Positions 22,603 through 33,275 of a DNA stretch of 64,000 bases are shown here, one piece after another. Each line of letters starts with the position of its first letter. Position 1 is the first letter of the stretch. Source of the stretch: Plutella xylostella (lineage: Eukaryota > Arthropoda > Insecta > Lepidoptera > Plutellidae); NCBI RefSeq assembly GCF_932276165.1, contig NC_064000.1, positions 3,286,001 through 3,350,000 on the forward strand, read 5' to 3'. The position numbers were made by a program, and so were the translations under genes. The notes under the pieces were generated by a model that made no database searches, had not been told where the DNA came from, and saw only the letters and a list, made by a program, of their open reading frames with translations.

Positions 22603-22657
22603 GTTTCCGGTTAGAACTGCCAGAGACAATCGACTTAGTTTTAGAAACTGGAATTTG
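22603..22657 (+). CDS. fus: fus exon, linker to RRM1
   Basis: A 55-bp exon after ttataatttcag, donor gtaagt. Joined on both sides it reads GFRLELPETIDLVLETGI and ends with the first two bases of a Cys codon (TG|C), as in the fly segment before CSKDEEIDNN. It enters in phase 1 and leaves in phase 2, both matched by the neighbours. Confidence 0.93.
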
Positions 22658-22928
22658 GTAAGTTTTTAACTTAACGTTTTTTATAGTTTTATTTATTTAC
22701 ACTTTATTGTACACAAAAATAGACAAGTTACAAAACACGGGTTTAAAGACAGTTTTATATTACTACTTATTTTCTAGATAGGAACTCTTTCATAAACATA
22801 AATAAGTAATTTCAGTATATTTAATCCCTGTAGAGTATTTTTCAAAGCGCCTACTGCATCGCCTATGTTTACGTCGATGTATTGTGGCAATTCAGGCGCT
22901 TTATGGAGGCAGTTCAGTGTTATGATTT

Positions 22929-23345
22929 ATTAACCGACTTCAAAAAAAGGAGGAGGTTCTCAATTCGTCGGGATCTTTTTTTTATATTTTTTTTATGTAT
23001 GTTCACCGATTACTCCGCCGTTTATGGACCGATTTTGAAAATTATTTTTTTGATGTATTGTGTTGAGCTTCCAGGTGGTCCAAATTTTTTTTCAGAATTT
23101 TATCTCACCCCCAAGAGTGGGTAAAGGGGTATAAACAGGGTATTAATTTCCATTTTGGGCACCTATTAACCGATTCTAATGAAATTTAGAACGTAAATAT
23201 AGTTCTTATAACAAAAAAATATGATGGTGACCTTGAGCTGATCTGATGATGGAAACGGAAGGAACTCCTCAACGGTATATAGCAACTACCTCGTGTTTAG
23301 GCTTGAATGATTCATCATTCATTTGCATCTTACTTTTGATTGAAT
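22929..23345 (+). repeat. ACCGACTTCAAAAAAAGG dispersed element
   Basis: It starts AACCGACTTCAAAAAAAGG, AGGAGGTTCTCAATTCGTCG and continues through TTCACCGATTACTCCGCCG and ACCTTGAGCTGATCTGATG to AACTCCTCAACGGTATAT. A truncated copy occurs at 13981, and the first bases recur in the hairpin at 24222. It is directly followed by a LINE fragment, so it may be part of one composite insertion. Confidence 0.7.
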
Positions 23346-24182
23346 ATTATTGAAAATTAACTTAACAGAACAGCTGCAACAACAAGTAGCTCTCATGCAT
23401 GAAAGTTTTAAAAGGAAAGGAATGAAAGTGAATGTTAGTAAGACGAAAGTGATGGTGTTTGAAAGAGATGAAGAGGTAACTGAATGTGAGATCACGATCG
23501 AGAACGAAAGAGTGGAGCAAGTGAATGAGTTTGTATATTTGGGTAGTCTGTTTACGAGGGATGGGAAATGTGAGGGGGATATTGAAAGAAGAGTGAAAGC
23601 GGGAAATAAAGTGAATGGGGCCTTGCACTCTTTCATGAGGAGTCAAAGCGTGTCTCAAAAGGCTCGTTTGGCTGTTCATGGGGGAGTGTTGGTCCCTACG
23701 CTAATGTATGGAAGTGAAAGCTGGGTCTGGCAGAAGAAGAATGAAAGTAGGGTAAATGCTGTTGAGATGCGCTCTCTAAGAAGTATGTGTGGACTGAAAC
23801 TGAATGATAGGATAAGGAATAGTATTATAAGAGAGCGAGTTGGAGTAAAAGAAGACGTAGTGACCAAAATTGAAAAAGGAATGTTGAGATGGTTTGGTCA
23901 CATTGAAAGGATGGATGAAAGAAGACTCACGAAAGAAATTTACTGTGCAGAGATGAATGGTTGTGTCGGTAGAGGACGTCCTAGGCGAAAGTATGTCGAC
24001 CAGATAGGCGACATACTCAAGAAGAGCCAAATTAGGAGTTTCCGAAACCGACGTGCGTGTATGAAGAGACTAATGAATGTTGAGGAAGCGAAAGAAGTAT
24101 GTCAGGATCGTGGCACGTGGAGATCCATAGTCTCTGCCTACCCCTCTGGGAGACAGGCGTGAGTATATGTATGTATGTATGT
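23346..24182 (+). mobile_element. LINE reverse transcriptase C-terminus with TATG tail
   Basis: An intact frame (23350-24162, 270 codons) of a 5'-truncated non-LTR element. It begins after the catalytic YADD motif and shows MKVNVSKTKVMVF, FVYLGSLFTRDG, YGSESW, MLRWFGHIERM and GRGRPRRKYVDQI, the usual thumb and C-terminal blocks. The stop is followed by (GTAT)n, the kind of short simple-repeat tail seen in RTE-type elements. The open frame without stops suggests a fairly recent insertion. It has no catalytic core and cannot be active. Confidence 0.88.
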
Positions 24183-24221
24183 AACTAAAAACAATAAAAT
24201 AAAATAATAATTTAAAAGATT

Positions 24222-24322
24222 AAAAAACCGACTTCAAAAAACCACTAAAATGTAAGAAATAATTTACATAATTTACATTATTTCTTACATTTTAGTGGTT
24301 TTTTGAAGTCGGTTTTTTAATT
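24222..24322. repeat. Near-perfect 100-bp hairpin
   Basis: The left arm TTAAAAAACCGACTTCAAAA continues AACCACTAAAATGTAAGAAA. The right arm is its complement, TTTCTTACATTTTAGTGG then TTTTTTGAAGTCGGTTTTTT. The central 15 bp are themselves nearly symmetric. The outer part is the start of the ACCGACTTC repeat in both orientations. Confidence 0.8.
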
Positions 24323-25849
24323 TTTTAAATTATTTTAATTTTTTGATGATTTCATTGAATTCAGACCTTGTAGTCTAGTCACTATTCGCTACATAGTAGG
24401 TATTATACAGTTGTCATAAAGTTATTTACCGTGTGCATATTCGATTTCTGAAGCGTTTTTTAATTTTATCTAAGCTTTTTTCCGTTGTTTTACTACTTTT
24501 GGATCCATCCTAAGACTTGACCAACTAAAGTTTTCTTATCTGACTGACAAATCTTTTTGCCACGGTGACAAAACCTATAGTCTAGGTCGAGTGTTTTTCA
24601 CCGACACTTTAAGCATTAAAAGGCATACAGATACAATGTCAAACTCATAGCAGCACTCAAATCTCAGAATACTTGGAAACAAATAACACAAGTGCGTGCA
24701 AAAATTATACCTGTAATGCGATTCCTCACACTTAAAACGATTTTTTTTCAAATATTACCTCTACGACTTCAGTGTTTACAGTTTAAAATTGCTTGTCCCC
24801 GGTAAAGGTCTTGTTGGAAATGTTAGATAGTGTTATGTGCTTTATTCTGAAGGGTATAGAGATCGGAATTGAATGGGAAATGTTTGTGAAGTGTGTTCGC
24901 ACTTCGAACCTAAGTTGACGAAGCAACCCTGTACCACGAATCTGTGACAATCTTTTGGGACTGTGTCGTTTAGTATGGGACTTTGAGATATTATTAAGTA
25001 CTGTGTACAACACCTTTAGGAGTCTTTAGGTATAATAACATAAATAATTGTAAACCGTTATAAAGGACATCACCATATTTTGACAATACCTATTGAAAAA
25101 AAAAGTTAAGTATCTCTAGCTAAACACCTAAAAACGAGCTTATTAAAAAACTACTACATAGTTACCATATAGATATATAATGAGATAAAAATCTAGAATC
25201 AAATAGAAAAAAAAGCAATACTTCCATACCCGGAAAAATTAATATCATGAAATTAAATGCGTACCGAAGATTCCGCTGTAGTTTCATAATACAGGGGAAG
25301 GGTAGGGTAGAAGTCGCAGGCGCAGCATAAAAGATATGTCACCAACATGTGTTACCGTTTTCTTAAGAAACCTACCCTTTTAGTAGAGAATAATAAATAA
25401 AAAATAGATAGGTATACTTATGTTTGTTTATTCTGTTAAAAACCCAAATTTAAAAGAAGACGCTTAGGTAGGTACTTACTTCTTCTTAGCCTATCGGTGA
25501 AAAACATTAGAATCAATTACTGAAGGGGTTTGTCACCTAAGTAAAAGGATAAATGGATAGCCAGCCTGATAAATGGAAAGAAATCTTTGTTTTAGGCCAT
25601 TCGATAAGTTTTTTAAGTTATTAGTGTAACGTTATAATTATAATTATCCTACGTTAATAAACCACTAATTGATTAGAAAGATTAGTCCTTAGAGAACGAG
25701 CATACAACTATCAACCTCCCTGTGCCGAGATAAGATGATAAGCTGTAGAATTAAATATAATAATCCGATTAGTGCAGTAGTAGGTATAATATCAGTAGAA
25801 TCGCATATTTTTTACTGGCAACACTATCGGTAGGGCATCTCATTAGTTC

Positions 25850-26067
25850 TCTAACCACGGCGCAAGAAGGCGGTCTATCTAAACGTTCGCGTTCGAATTT
25901 CAAAAGTCGCCACGCTTATCGCGAAGTGAACGCCTTGGAGCAGCAATAAAAATAAAATTAAAAACATTACTTTTTCGATAAGGTGCAAGGAGTTCGAATA
26001 TTTTGTTGGTGGTTTAGTTCAGTGCTTTGGCGCTTTTATCGCCAGCCAGCAACTTTCAGATAAGGAG
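25850..26067 (+). promoter_or_regulatory. Possible internal promoter and non-coding first exon
   Basis: A locally GC-richer patch inside a fus intron contains TTAGTTCAGTGC, matching the arthropod initiator TCAGT at about 26019. It is followed 45 bp later by a good donor GGAG|GTGAGT at 26067/26068. There is no TATA box at the right distance. Splicing to the exon at 30600 would give an N-terminally shortened transcript. This is inference from core motifs only. Confidence 0.3.
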
Positions 26068-26997
26068 GTGAGTTACTGATAACTTGGAGATGATTAGCTT
26101 CTTACGGACGGAGTGTGAAACGCTTATTCTGATATTTATATTTTGTCTCGGGTTTATTTTCCTGCGAGACAATTCCTTCACACCTTCCTACATGTTTTAC
26201 CTATACCTATAGACAATTTCTTCACACCTTCCTACATGTTTGTATTACCTAGCTATCCTTAAGGTGTATCTCCATATTATTATGTTATTTAATGTAAATG
26301 TTTAGAATACTTAAGTAGGTATATACAAATTTTGCATTTACAAAAACAACTTAAACTATTAGGTTTAGCATCTTTGAATGATGTTTATTTGGTTGGCTAC
26401 CTAAATCAGCTAATCCTATATTGAGAACCATGTGAAAAAAAGCAATATAATCACGTATTAATATGTAGGTATTAACTAAAAGTAAAGAGGCAAAATTAGC
26501 TTGCATAAGCGTCTTAGCCAGACTTAGGTAAAAAGGTCGCCAGCAACTCGTTAGGCGTAGGTTAAGTACCTACGCTTACGATTTTTTTAGGTATCTTCAT
26601 AAGTAGCTAGCTGCTGTAAGGGGAATGCGGATACTAACTTTTTAAACTAGCTGAAACACAACTTCACTCGATGTCTCGCAAAAGTAGTAAAAAATCGAGT
26701 GGATGTTTGGAACTAAAGACACTTACCAAAACGAGCGACTGTTGTGAAACGAATAGCCGTACTAAGAAATCTAGGTACCTACCTAGAGTAGTCTGCTTCA
26801 CTGCTACCTATCCATGGAGTGCAGGATTCGATTCCTTGTTAAATTTAACCTAACCGATAAAGTTTAATATCACTCGATTACTCGGCTTTTTCTCCTTCCG
26901 TCTAAAGGTTGTCTGGTAGACATTGCTATAAGCAGTGCAATTTGTACTGTTTTGCACTTGCATTTAAATAAACGATAATTTCATCGATTCTTAATAA

Positions 26998-27190
26998 ATA
27001 CAGGGTGTTGATAAAAGGGTATACTAAGCCGAAACCAGCATGTGCAGCATGTTATATCTAAGCCCGAAACTGAAATCAGAATATCAAAATTCATGAAAAA
27101 AATACATTTTCCATAGAAACTTAGTTGGTCACGTGACTTATTTACTATGGAGAAGGTTTTTTTTTTCACTGTGGGGGTGTAAGTAAGTAC
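26998..27190. mobile_element. Partial copy of CAGGGTGTTG foldback element
   Basis: It starts ACAGGGTGTTGATAAAAGGG and shares TATACTAAGCCGAA, TGTGCAGCATGTTATATC and AACTGAAATCAGAAT with the complete inverted element at 47503-47760. It continues through the loop (GGTCACGTGAC), but the right arm is missing. Confidence 0.7.
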
Positions 27191-27479
27191 GTGCACCCGG
27201 CTTTTTCAAATGTAACCTTTGTGAATATCGTATCGAAAACCGTAGTTCTTGCCTACCGTAGTCAATTTATGGCGGAAATTTCCAGGGCACAGTTTGACCT
27301 TAGATGTCGTGATTTAGTAAACAACTTACCGAATCAATTTTCTGTAAAATGATGTTGACGTCTAACTTATCATCATACAGTATACTTAATATGCTGTAGA
27401 TGAATATGAACATTTATCTATATCTGCCGAAGAACCGATAGGTTGATAGGGAAGCATATACAGTAAAACCTGGAACAGA

Positions 27480-27670
27480 AACCTCTACATCGGGGACTCG
27501 AGTGGAGACCACGAACAGGCAGACGCAGCGTGGGACGCCCTCCTGCCCGCTGGACCGACGACCTTAGGCGGGTAGCCGGTAGTGGCAGGATGAGGACCGA
27601 GTGTTGTGGCGCTCCTTGGGGGAGGCTATGCCCAGCAGTAAATGATTATTGGCTTATGATGATGACATCG
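27480..27670 (+). mobile_element. LINE 3' end fragment
   Basis: It codes for a degraded version of the same C-terminal signature as 9231-9489 (EWRPR..RRSVGRPPARW and DDLRRVAGS) and ends GGAGGCTATGCCCAGCAG, then a (TGATGA)n-like tail. 5'-truncated and out of frame in places. Confidence 0.7.
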
Positions 27671-27777
27671 GTGACTCTTTCTGAGTTCCTGGCACTTTAT
27701 AGTGGGACAAAGCAAACTCTATAACTGGAATCTATCTTTCAATGTAATGGTGTCGTCTGGATTAACAGCTGCTTAGC

Positions 27778-27892
27778 TACAATTATCATTACGACCCATT
27801 ACGTCCCCACTGCTGGGGCACGGGTCTCCTTCCAATGAAGGAAGAGTTTAGGCCTAGTCCACCACGCTGGCCAAGTGCGGGTTGGTGGTCGC
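27778..27892 (+). repeat. Dispersed CCCATTACGTCCCCACTGC repeat
   Basis: Same family as 3150-3265. It shares TGGGGCACGGGTCTCCTTC, CAATGAAGGAAGAG and CTAGTCCACCACGCTGGC. The short segment GCTTAGCTACAAT occurs on both sides (27767 and 27890), a possible 13-bp target-site duplication. Confidence 0.65.
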
Positions 27893-28145
27893 TTAGCTAC
27901 AATACAGTAGAATAAATGTAAATTGCAGTTGATAAGTGTCAACTTTGCAACGTAGCGCCAATGATTACATTAAATGTATTACATATTTATCTAAATGAGC
28001 TGTGTTTACAAATCCATTCGTATCAACTGTTTCTAATGATCTACAGACTAATGTCGATGAGCGATGCCTTTCAACCAACCTTGGGATATCATAAGAACTT
28101 ATAAATATAGGTACTTATGTAAGAAGATACAAGACCTATCTAACT

Positions 28146-28230
28146 ATTGGTCATCATAGCGACCCATCACGGCCCCACTGCTGGAGCACGGGTCTCCTTC
28201 CAATGAAGGTAGGGTTTTTGGCCTAGTCGG
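28146..28230 (+). repeat. Dispersed CCCATCACGGCCCCACTGC repeat
   Basis: A shorter copy of the same family. TAACTATTGGTCA appears before it (28140) and after it (28230), a likely 13-bp target-site duplication. Confidence 0.65.
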
Positions 28231-28347
28231 TATAACTATTGGTCAAAAACGATGAATTATAAAAACATGAAAATTAATTGCGTATACTGTAGGTATATAT
28301 TAATATTTTGTTACGTCCAAATCAATGAAAGTCACAACTTATTCCTA

Positions 28348-28412
28348 CACCCCCGAGCAATGAAAAAGTTCCAGTGACTTAGCAACTTTTTCATTGCTCG
28401 CACACACCATAT
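28348..28412. mobile_element. TIR MITE-F (copy 3), ends only
   Basis: Little more than the two inverted ends remains: GAGCAATGAAAAAGTTCC and AACTTTTTCATTGCTCG, separated by about 12 bp. An internal deletion product of the F family. Confidence 0.75.
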
Positions 28413-28756
28413 TTTTGACACACAGACACTTTTTTATACCAGTTAATCCAGTTATATAGCCCTAGCAGACATTTATCTATGTACCTACAATCAAAATACC
28501 AAATACCTATTCAAAACTCTTAACATAAAATACAAGTTATAAGATTGACCTAGGTTATCTAACTCCAGTGCCATCCATTCGATTATATTATTGTCTTGTT
28601 AAGCAAATAACCATCGGTTATCTTTAAATGAAATGCTCATGACATTCCCACAACAAAATGCCGCAAGACCATTGTTCGGGCGGTGTTATTAACTCACTAT
28701 CGACAGACTGAGGTCACATAATACCACATTTACAACGTTGAAGAATGTATGGAGTA

Positions 28757-28963
28757 CTAACTGTTCCCGCGAGCTTCGCTTCGCCTTAAAAAGTTTTCCC
28801 GTGGGAATTCCGGGATAAAAAGTAGCCTATTTTCTTTATCAGGGTCTAGACCATATGTATGCCAAATTTCATTCAAATCCGTTCAGTAGTTTTGGCGTGA
28901 AAGAGTAACAGACAGACAGACAGACTGATACAGTTACTTTCGCATTTATAATATTAGTTAGGA
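28757..28963 (-). mobile_element. Lep1-like Helitron remnant (inverted copy)
   Basis: In minus orientation it starts TCCTAACTAATATTATAAAT, with A before it, and ends GGGAACAGTTAG before T, a one-base variant of CTAG. The internal sequence is close to 5413-5607. A run of four CAGA units marks the variable region. Confidence 0.8.
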
Positions 28964-29425
28964 TGAATCCACTTGTCTTGTCATTTGTAATGTAAGTTAA
29001 GACAAATAACTGTAGCTAGATAAATGTATAATTTAGGGCGTTATTCAAATCAGATATTTACTTAAAAGTGTAGACGCATTTAAAATTACAATTCTTAACC
29101 ATTTTTGAGTTTCAAGTTTTACGACGGATGTGCGAGTCAAGTTCAGCGGCCGAAAGCACTTTTCTACAGTCCAAATAAAGATGGACCACCGTCCCCCCTT
29201 TTAGTACTTTAATGTGGAGGCCAGCGGGGAAAGGTATATTTAAAGGAAGGTCTAAGTATAGTGGTCAACGTGTTTACGTTCATAAGTTTATGCAACACTG
29301 CAGAAAATTGCATATGGTTGTGTGCCTATGCGCTTACAGTTCGAAGAATTGTTGCTAGATTAGTTTACATTTTATTATGATATTCTAGGTATGATTTTTA
29401 TCGACGTTTAATATGGAGGTCAGTA

Positions 29426-29540
29426 GGTCTAGTACAGGTTTGACAGATTGTCGAAAACTATAAAAGTTTCAGTTTTCTCGCATACAAAGTGGCATACTCG
29501 TTCTAGATTTAAGTAAATTGCAATACTCGTACTAGAGGCT
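29426..29540. mobile_element. MITE-B (copy 2), internally deleted
   Basis: It starts GTCTAGTACAGGTTTGACAG, ends ACTCGTACTAGAGGCTC and lacks the central part. It is in the same intron as copy 3, 170 bp away. Confidence 0.7.
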
Positions 29541-29708
29541 CAGTACACTACATACGTTGTATTCATACGTTAGTACCAAAATATAGTTCTGTGAAAATAA
29601 GTATCAATCGTATCACCTTCTTGTTGTATTAAACGAACGTACCGATTGCAATACAGCGCCGTTTTTGGCGAGTAACCCTTCTGTACCTAATATACGTCTA
29701 TACACCCG

Positions 29709-29886
29709 GGCCTCTAGTACGGGATTTGCTATTTTTGAAAACTAAAAACGTTTACGTTTTCTCCTGTCATCTGCATACATTATCTGTCAAAAGTTTCATG
29801 ATAGTTTCCGGTACCGGCGCCAGTTAGTGTGCGGGAAAACGTAAACTTTTTTAGTTTTCGCCAAACTATCAAACCTGTACTAGACC
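29709..29886. mobile_element. MITE-B (copy 3)
   Basis: An intact member: CCTCTAGTACGGGATTTGC at the left and CAAACCTGTACTAGACC at the right. Inner arms are GAAAACTAAAAACGTTTACG and GTAAACTTTTTTAGTTTTCG. Confidence 0.82.
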
Positions 29887-30599
29887 TACAGGGGCAGTCA
29901 GCGATTGACAACTAAGTAATCTGATTGGTTCCCACCTTCCACCAAAGAAACTAGACACGCACACAAAGAAGAAGGTAATAAGTGTATACGCAACTTGTTT
30001 TTATTTTACTAAAATGAATGGTGCAATTAGACAATAAAATAGTTTTTTTTTGGGAAAAGTTTTAGGCATCTATCACACGATTAACTTTTACACTTATCTA
30101 TTTAATTCCTTAAAGATAAGCAGCCCGTATCGCGTAATGTTATAATTAGTGTCAACTCTTATCTGTGTAACTTATTCCACTCCATAGCTTCTGGAGTTGA
30201 AATCCGTATTGTACAAATAAATGCAATTTTGTGCGGTTTCCGTGATCATAAATCATTATAATATGAACTCTGCTAGTTAGCGGTGATTTTTCTTATGTAT
30301 CTACATTGTACAGTCAGTCAAGAAAACAGTAGGATACTATCACATTTGAAAATAAAAAATATTTCATGTACTTACACGCTCTAAAGTCTGTTTTTAAATT
30401 CACATACCAAATTGACAGATTCTGAACGGTTCGTCAAGTCGTTTATCCCACGATTAAGTGACGTATCGTTATAAAACGTCCATAACTTACTTATATCTTT
30501 TGCTGACTGTTCGTTTAGTACCTATCATACTAAATGATTGTACTGTAGCTAAGTATTACCACATATTTTCTTGAACATGTGTTTTTTGTGTTGTTTCAG

Positions 30600-30710
30600 C
30601 TCAAAAGACGATGAAATAGACAACAATTGCATAGTGCGAGCTCGCGGGCTGCCGTGGCAGTCTTCAGACCAGGACATCGCCAAGTTCTTCCGGGGACTCA
30701 ATGTTGCCAA
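30600..30710 (+). CDS. fus: fus exon, first half of RRM1
   Basis: A 111-bp exon after ttgttgtttcag, donor gtgagt. It completes the Cys codon, then reads SKDDEIDNN and VRARGLPWQSSDQDIAKFF, the RNP2 strand and first helix of RRM1, which is almost invariant in ESRP proteins. It ends two bases into the Lys codon of LNVAK. Confidence 0.97.
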
Positions 30711-31774
30711 GTGAGTACAATTACCTATACATAATGTATTTCGAACATCAAGAGATACGAATAAAAGCAGGGGAGACTAGTTATTTGGTGGAAACCTGTC
30801 TACCTAATCCTTCCACCTCGGTGATTTAACTCAAAATAATAGTGTATGGACTACCAAATCTCGTTTTTGTTATCGTTATCGCTAGGAAAAACCTATCTTT
30901 TCCACGCGAGTCTCGCCTTTAGAGGGTAATGGACAACATTTCATTTTCTTTACCCTATATTTTTATTAGCTATTCCGAAAGTTTATAGAAAATTAGTGGA
31001 CCCGTATTTTTTTATTTTGTATATACATTAATTCTTGCGTGTTATTTTTAACTTTACAGTTAATTATTTTAAAACCGGAAATGACGTCACATATTAGGCT
31101 CAATTTTTATTTTTGTCTATTGCCGGAGTCTCGAAAAAAAACATAAATGACACTGACAAGTGACATTTAAACTTTGTTTACATGCCAACCAACAAATGGG
31201 TCATTTTCAAATGACATTGATATTTCTGATGATGGAAAGTAGGTACTTATCATGTAAAAAAATAAGCAGAAGCATTTTTTCAACTGTGTAGGCGGTGGCA
31301 TGCTCTGGGACATATTATATAGAGGTCATCTCTTAATAATAAATAAAAAAAATAGTCAGAAAGTGTCAGAACAGAATTAATGAAAATGACCCAAATAAAC
31401 AACAACGTCACGATAAAACGTCAACGTCAATCAAAAATGAAAGTGACAGTTACTTTGTTTTTAAATCTATGGGCTTTGATCATCAATATGCATCGCACCT
31501 GATGCATGACGTCATCAGCACTTTTTTACTATTTTATGATTTTCTCGAAAATGATACATCCAAAAAATACAAATACATTTTTTTTGTGGCCTTTAGAGCT
31601 AAATCTCGAAATGGTTTTCGATTTATAGCAGCTTTAGTTTTTTGAAATGTTGTCCATTCCGGGATAAAAAGTATTCAAATCTCCTCTTTATAATATACAC
31701 ATAGCTTGAGAATAGAATATAATATTGCTCTATTGATAAATAAAATACAAGCGGGTCAGTGCACCAGAACAGAA

Positions 31775-31856
31775 TGCCCTGTCACGGGGCGAAAACCGCT
31801 CACGAAACCGCGCGATGTCACTTCTTGCGCCCCATGCTAGGCTAGTTGAAGAGTTC
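31775..31856. mobile_element. Partial MITE-E next to a fus acceptor
   Basis: It shares CACGGGGCG and CGCCCCATGCTAG, AGTTGAAGAG with the MITE-E borders, but one arm is decayed. It ends about 25 bp before the AG at 31879-31880, so part of the branch-point region of the following exon derives from the element. Confidence 0.5.
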
Positions 31857-31880
31857 TATAACCTTGCCGTTTATCCTCAG

Positions 31881-32013
31881 GGGTGGAGTAGCCCTGTGCC
31901 TGTCCCCACAAGGCAGACGGAACGGGGAGGCTCTAGTGCGGTTCATCTCACAGGAACACAGAGACATGGCGCTCAAACGACACAAGCACCACATCGGACC
32001 GCGGTATATTGAG
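31881..32013 (+). CDS. fus: fus exon, second half of RRM1
   Basis: A 133-bp exon after ttatcctcag, donor gtgaga. It reads GGVALCLSPQGRRNGEALVR (RNP1 region), then HRDMALKRHKHHIGPRYIE. This block is nearly the same from flies to mammals. It enters with one base of the split Lys codon and leaves in phase 0. Confidence 0.97.
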
Positions 32014-32344
32014 GTGAGATTTACGCGCTATAAGTTTAACGTCTCTATGTGTTGTGTATCTGTCTATAATGTCTGTAATGAAGCTCCCAAATAGCTCAAC
32101 CGATTCTTAGTTCTTGAGATGATTTAGCTCACTCGAATGGAACCTTTGGACCACGCTACTGCGAGTTAGTAGTAGTGTGACATCTAGAAAACTATAAAAA
32201 TATGAAAATAACAACTAAGTACAACTACGGATTTCCGATGTACAGTTTCCAAATTTCTGCATAATTTAGTTTTCATTTACCAGAAAGATATCGATTTATC
32301 TTCTTTACGATCTATCATTTACCCCTCAAACCCCTCCCCTGCAG

Positions 32345-32482
32345 GTATACCGTGCAAGCGGCGAAGACTTCCTCTCAGTAGCAGGTGGCGCCACCTGTGA
32401 GGCGGCCGCGTTCCTGTCGCGAGGCGCGCAGGTCATTGTGCGCATGCGCGGGCTCCCGTATGACGCCACTCCGCAGCAAGTC
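32345..32482 (+). CDS. fus: fus exon, RRM1-RRM2 linker and RRM2 start
   Basis: A 138-bp exon (46 codons) after cccctgcag, donor gtgagt. It starts VYRASGEDFLSVAGG, the standard inter-RRM linker, and continues to QVIVRMRGLPYDATPQQV, the RNP2 strand of RRM2. Phase 0 at both ends. Confidence 0.96.
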
Positions 32483-32879
32483 GTGAGTACAGAAGCACGT
32501 GTTGTGTGTTAGAGCGTAAGATTGGCGACGAGGATGTGTTTTGCAAAAGTTGTACATAGAGCTAAATTTGTTAAGAATCTTCACCTAAGTTGGTCGAATG
32601 AGTTTAGATGCTTTTACGCTGAGTTGCACAAATAAACTTTTAGCTCATGTGTATCTTATATTTATGTATTGCAGCCTTACTCAGACATTATACGGATTGA
32701 AAGAGTCAATCATAGATTTAATGCCGACATTAGCTTAAAGTACCTCCGTGCAACTCATCATCAGTTACATGCATTTTTTTAGTACATACATGACAAAATT
32801 ATTATCGTTATGAAATATATTTTCTAGCCCCTAATCCCCCTCTTTTATAGTCAATAAAAAAAGTATTATTAATCCACAG

Positions 32880-33095
32880 TTGGAATTCTTCACCACGGGC
32901 GACGAGCCGGTGCAAGTGCTCGACGGGTCAGAAGGCGTGTTGTTCGTTCGTCGAGCCGACGGCCGCGCCACTGGAGACGCCTTCGTGTTGTTCTCCAAGG
33001 AAGAGGACTCGCCCAAAGCGCTGTCGAGGCACCGGAAGCTGATAGGCAGCCGGTATATAGAGCTCTTCCGGTCTACTACTGCTGAGGTGCAGCAG
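32880..33095 (+). CDS. fus: fus exon, rest of RRM2
   Basis: A 216-bp exon (72 codons) after aatccacag, donor gtatgt. It reads LEFFTTGDEPV, then GVLFVRRADGRATGDAFVLF (RNP1 of RRM2), then RHRKLIGSRYIELFRSTTAE, and ends VQQ. The last segment is a hallmark of the family. Confidence 0.97.
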
Positions 33096-33149
33096 GTATG
33101 TGTTACGGAGTAGTTTGAGTCATAAATACGGCAGAGTTCATAGAAAGAA

Positions 33150-33275
33150 CAGAACAGTGGCTACCAGTGATATAAAATACATGCTGTCTCTTTCAAAAAA
33201 ATAATAACAGAGAGTGACAGCATGTATTTTATCTCACAGGTAGCCATTAACCAGACATTGTGAAACAAGGCCTTA
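33150..33275. mobile_element. Palindromic MITE-I (copy 1)
   Basis: AAAATACATGCTGTC and GACAGCATGTATTTTAT are inverted arms. The right border AACCAGACATTGTGAAACA is shared with copies at 44976-45122 and 46581-46727. Confidence 0.7.

Larger units (their letters stand above)
22658..30599. other. fus intron, 7.9 kb
   Basis: It contains the ACCGACTTC repeat, a LINE fragment, a long hairpin, a possible internal promoter (25850-26067), LINE 3' ends, a Helitron copy and two MITE-B copies. The stretches 24330-25800 and 26080-26990 are AT-rich with nothing I can name. Confidence 0.7.

Noticed and set aside
23319..24030. Minus-strand frames opposite the LINE
   Set aside because: Shadows of the plus-strand reverse transcriptase frame with no recognisable protein.
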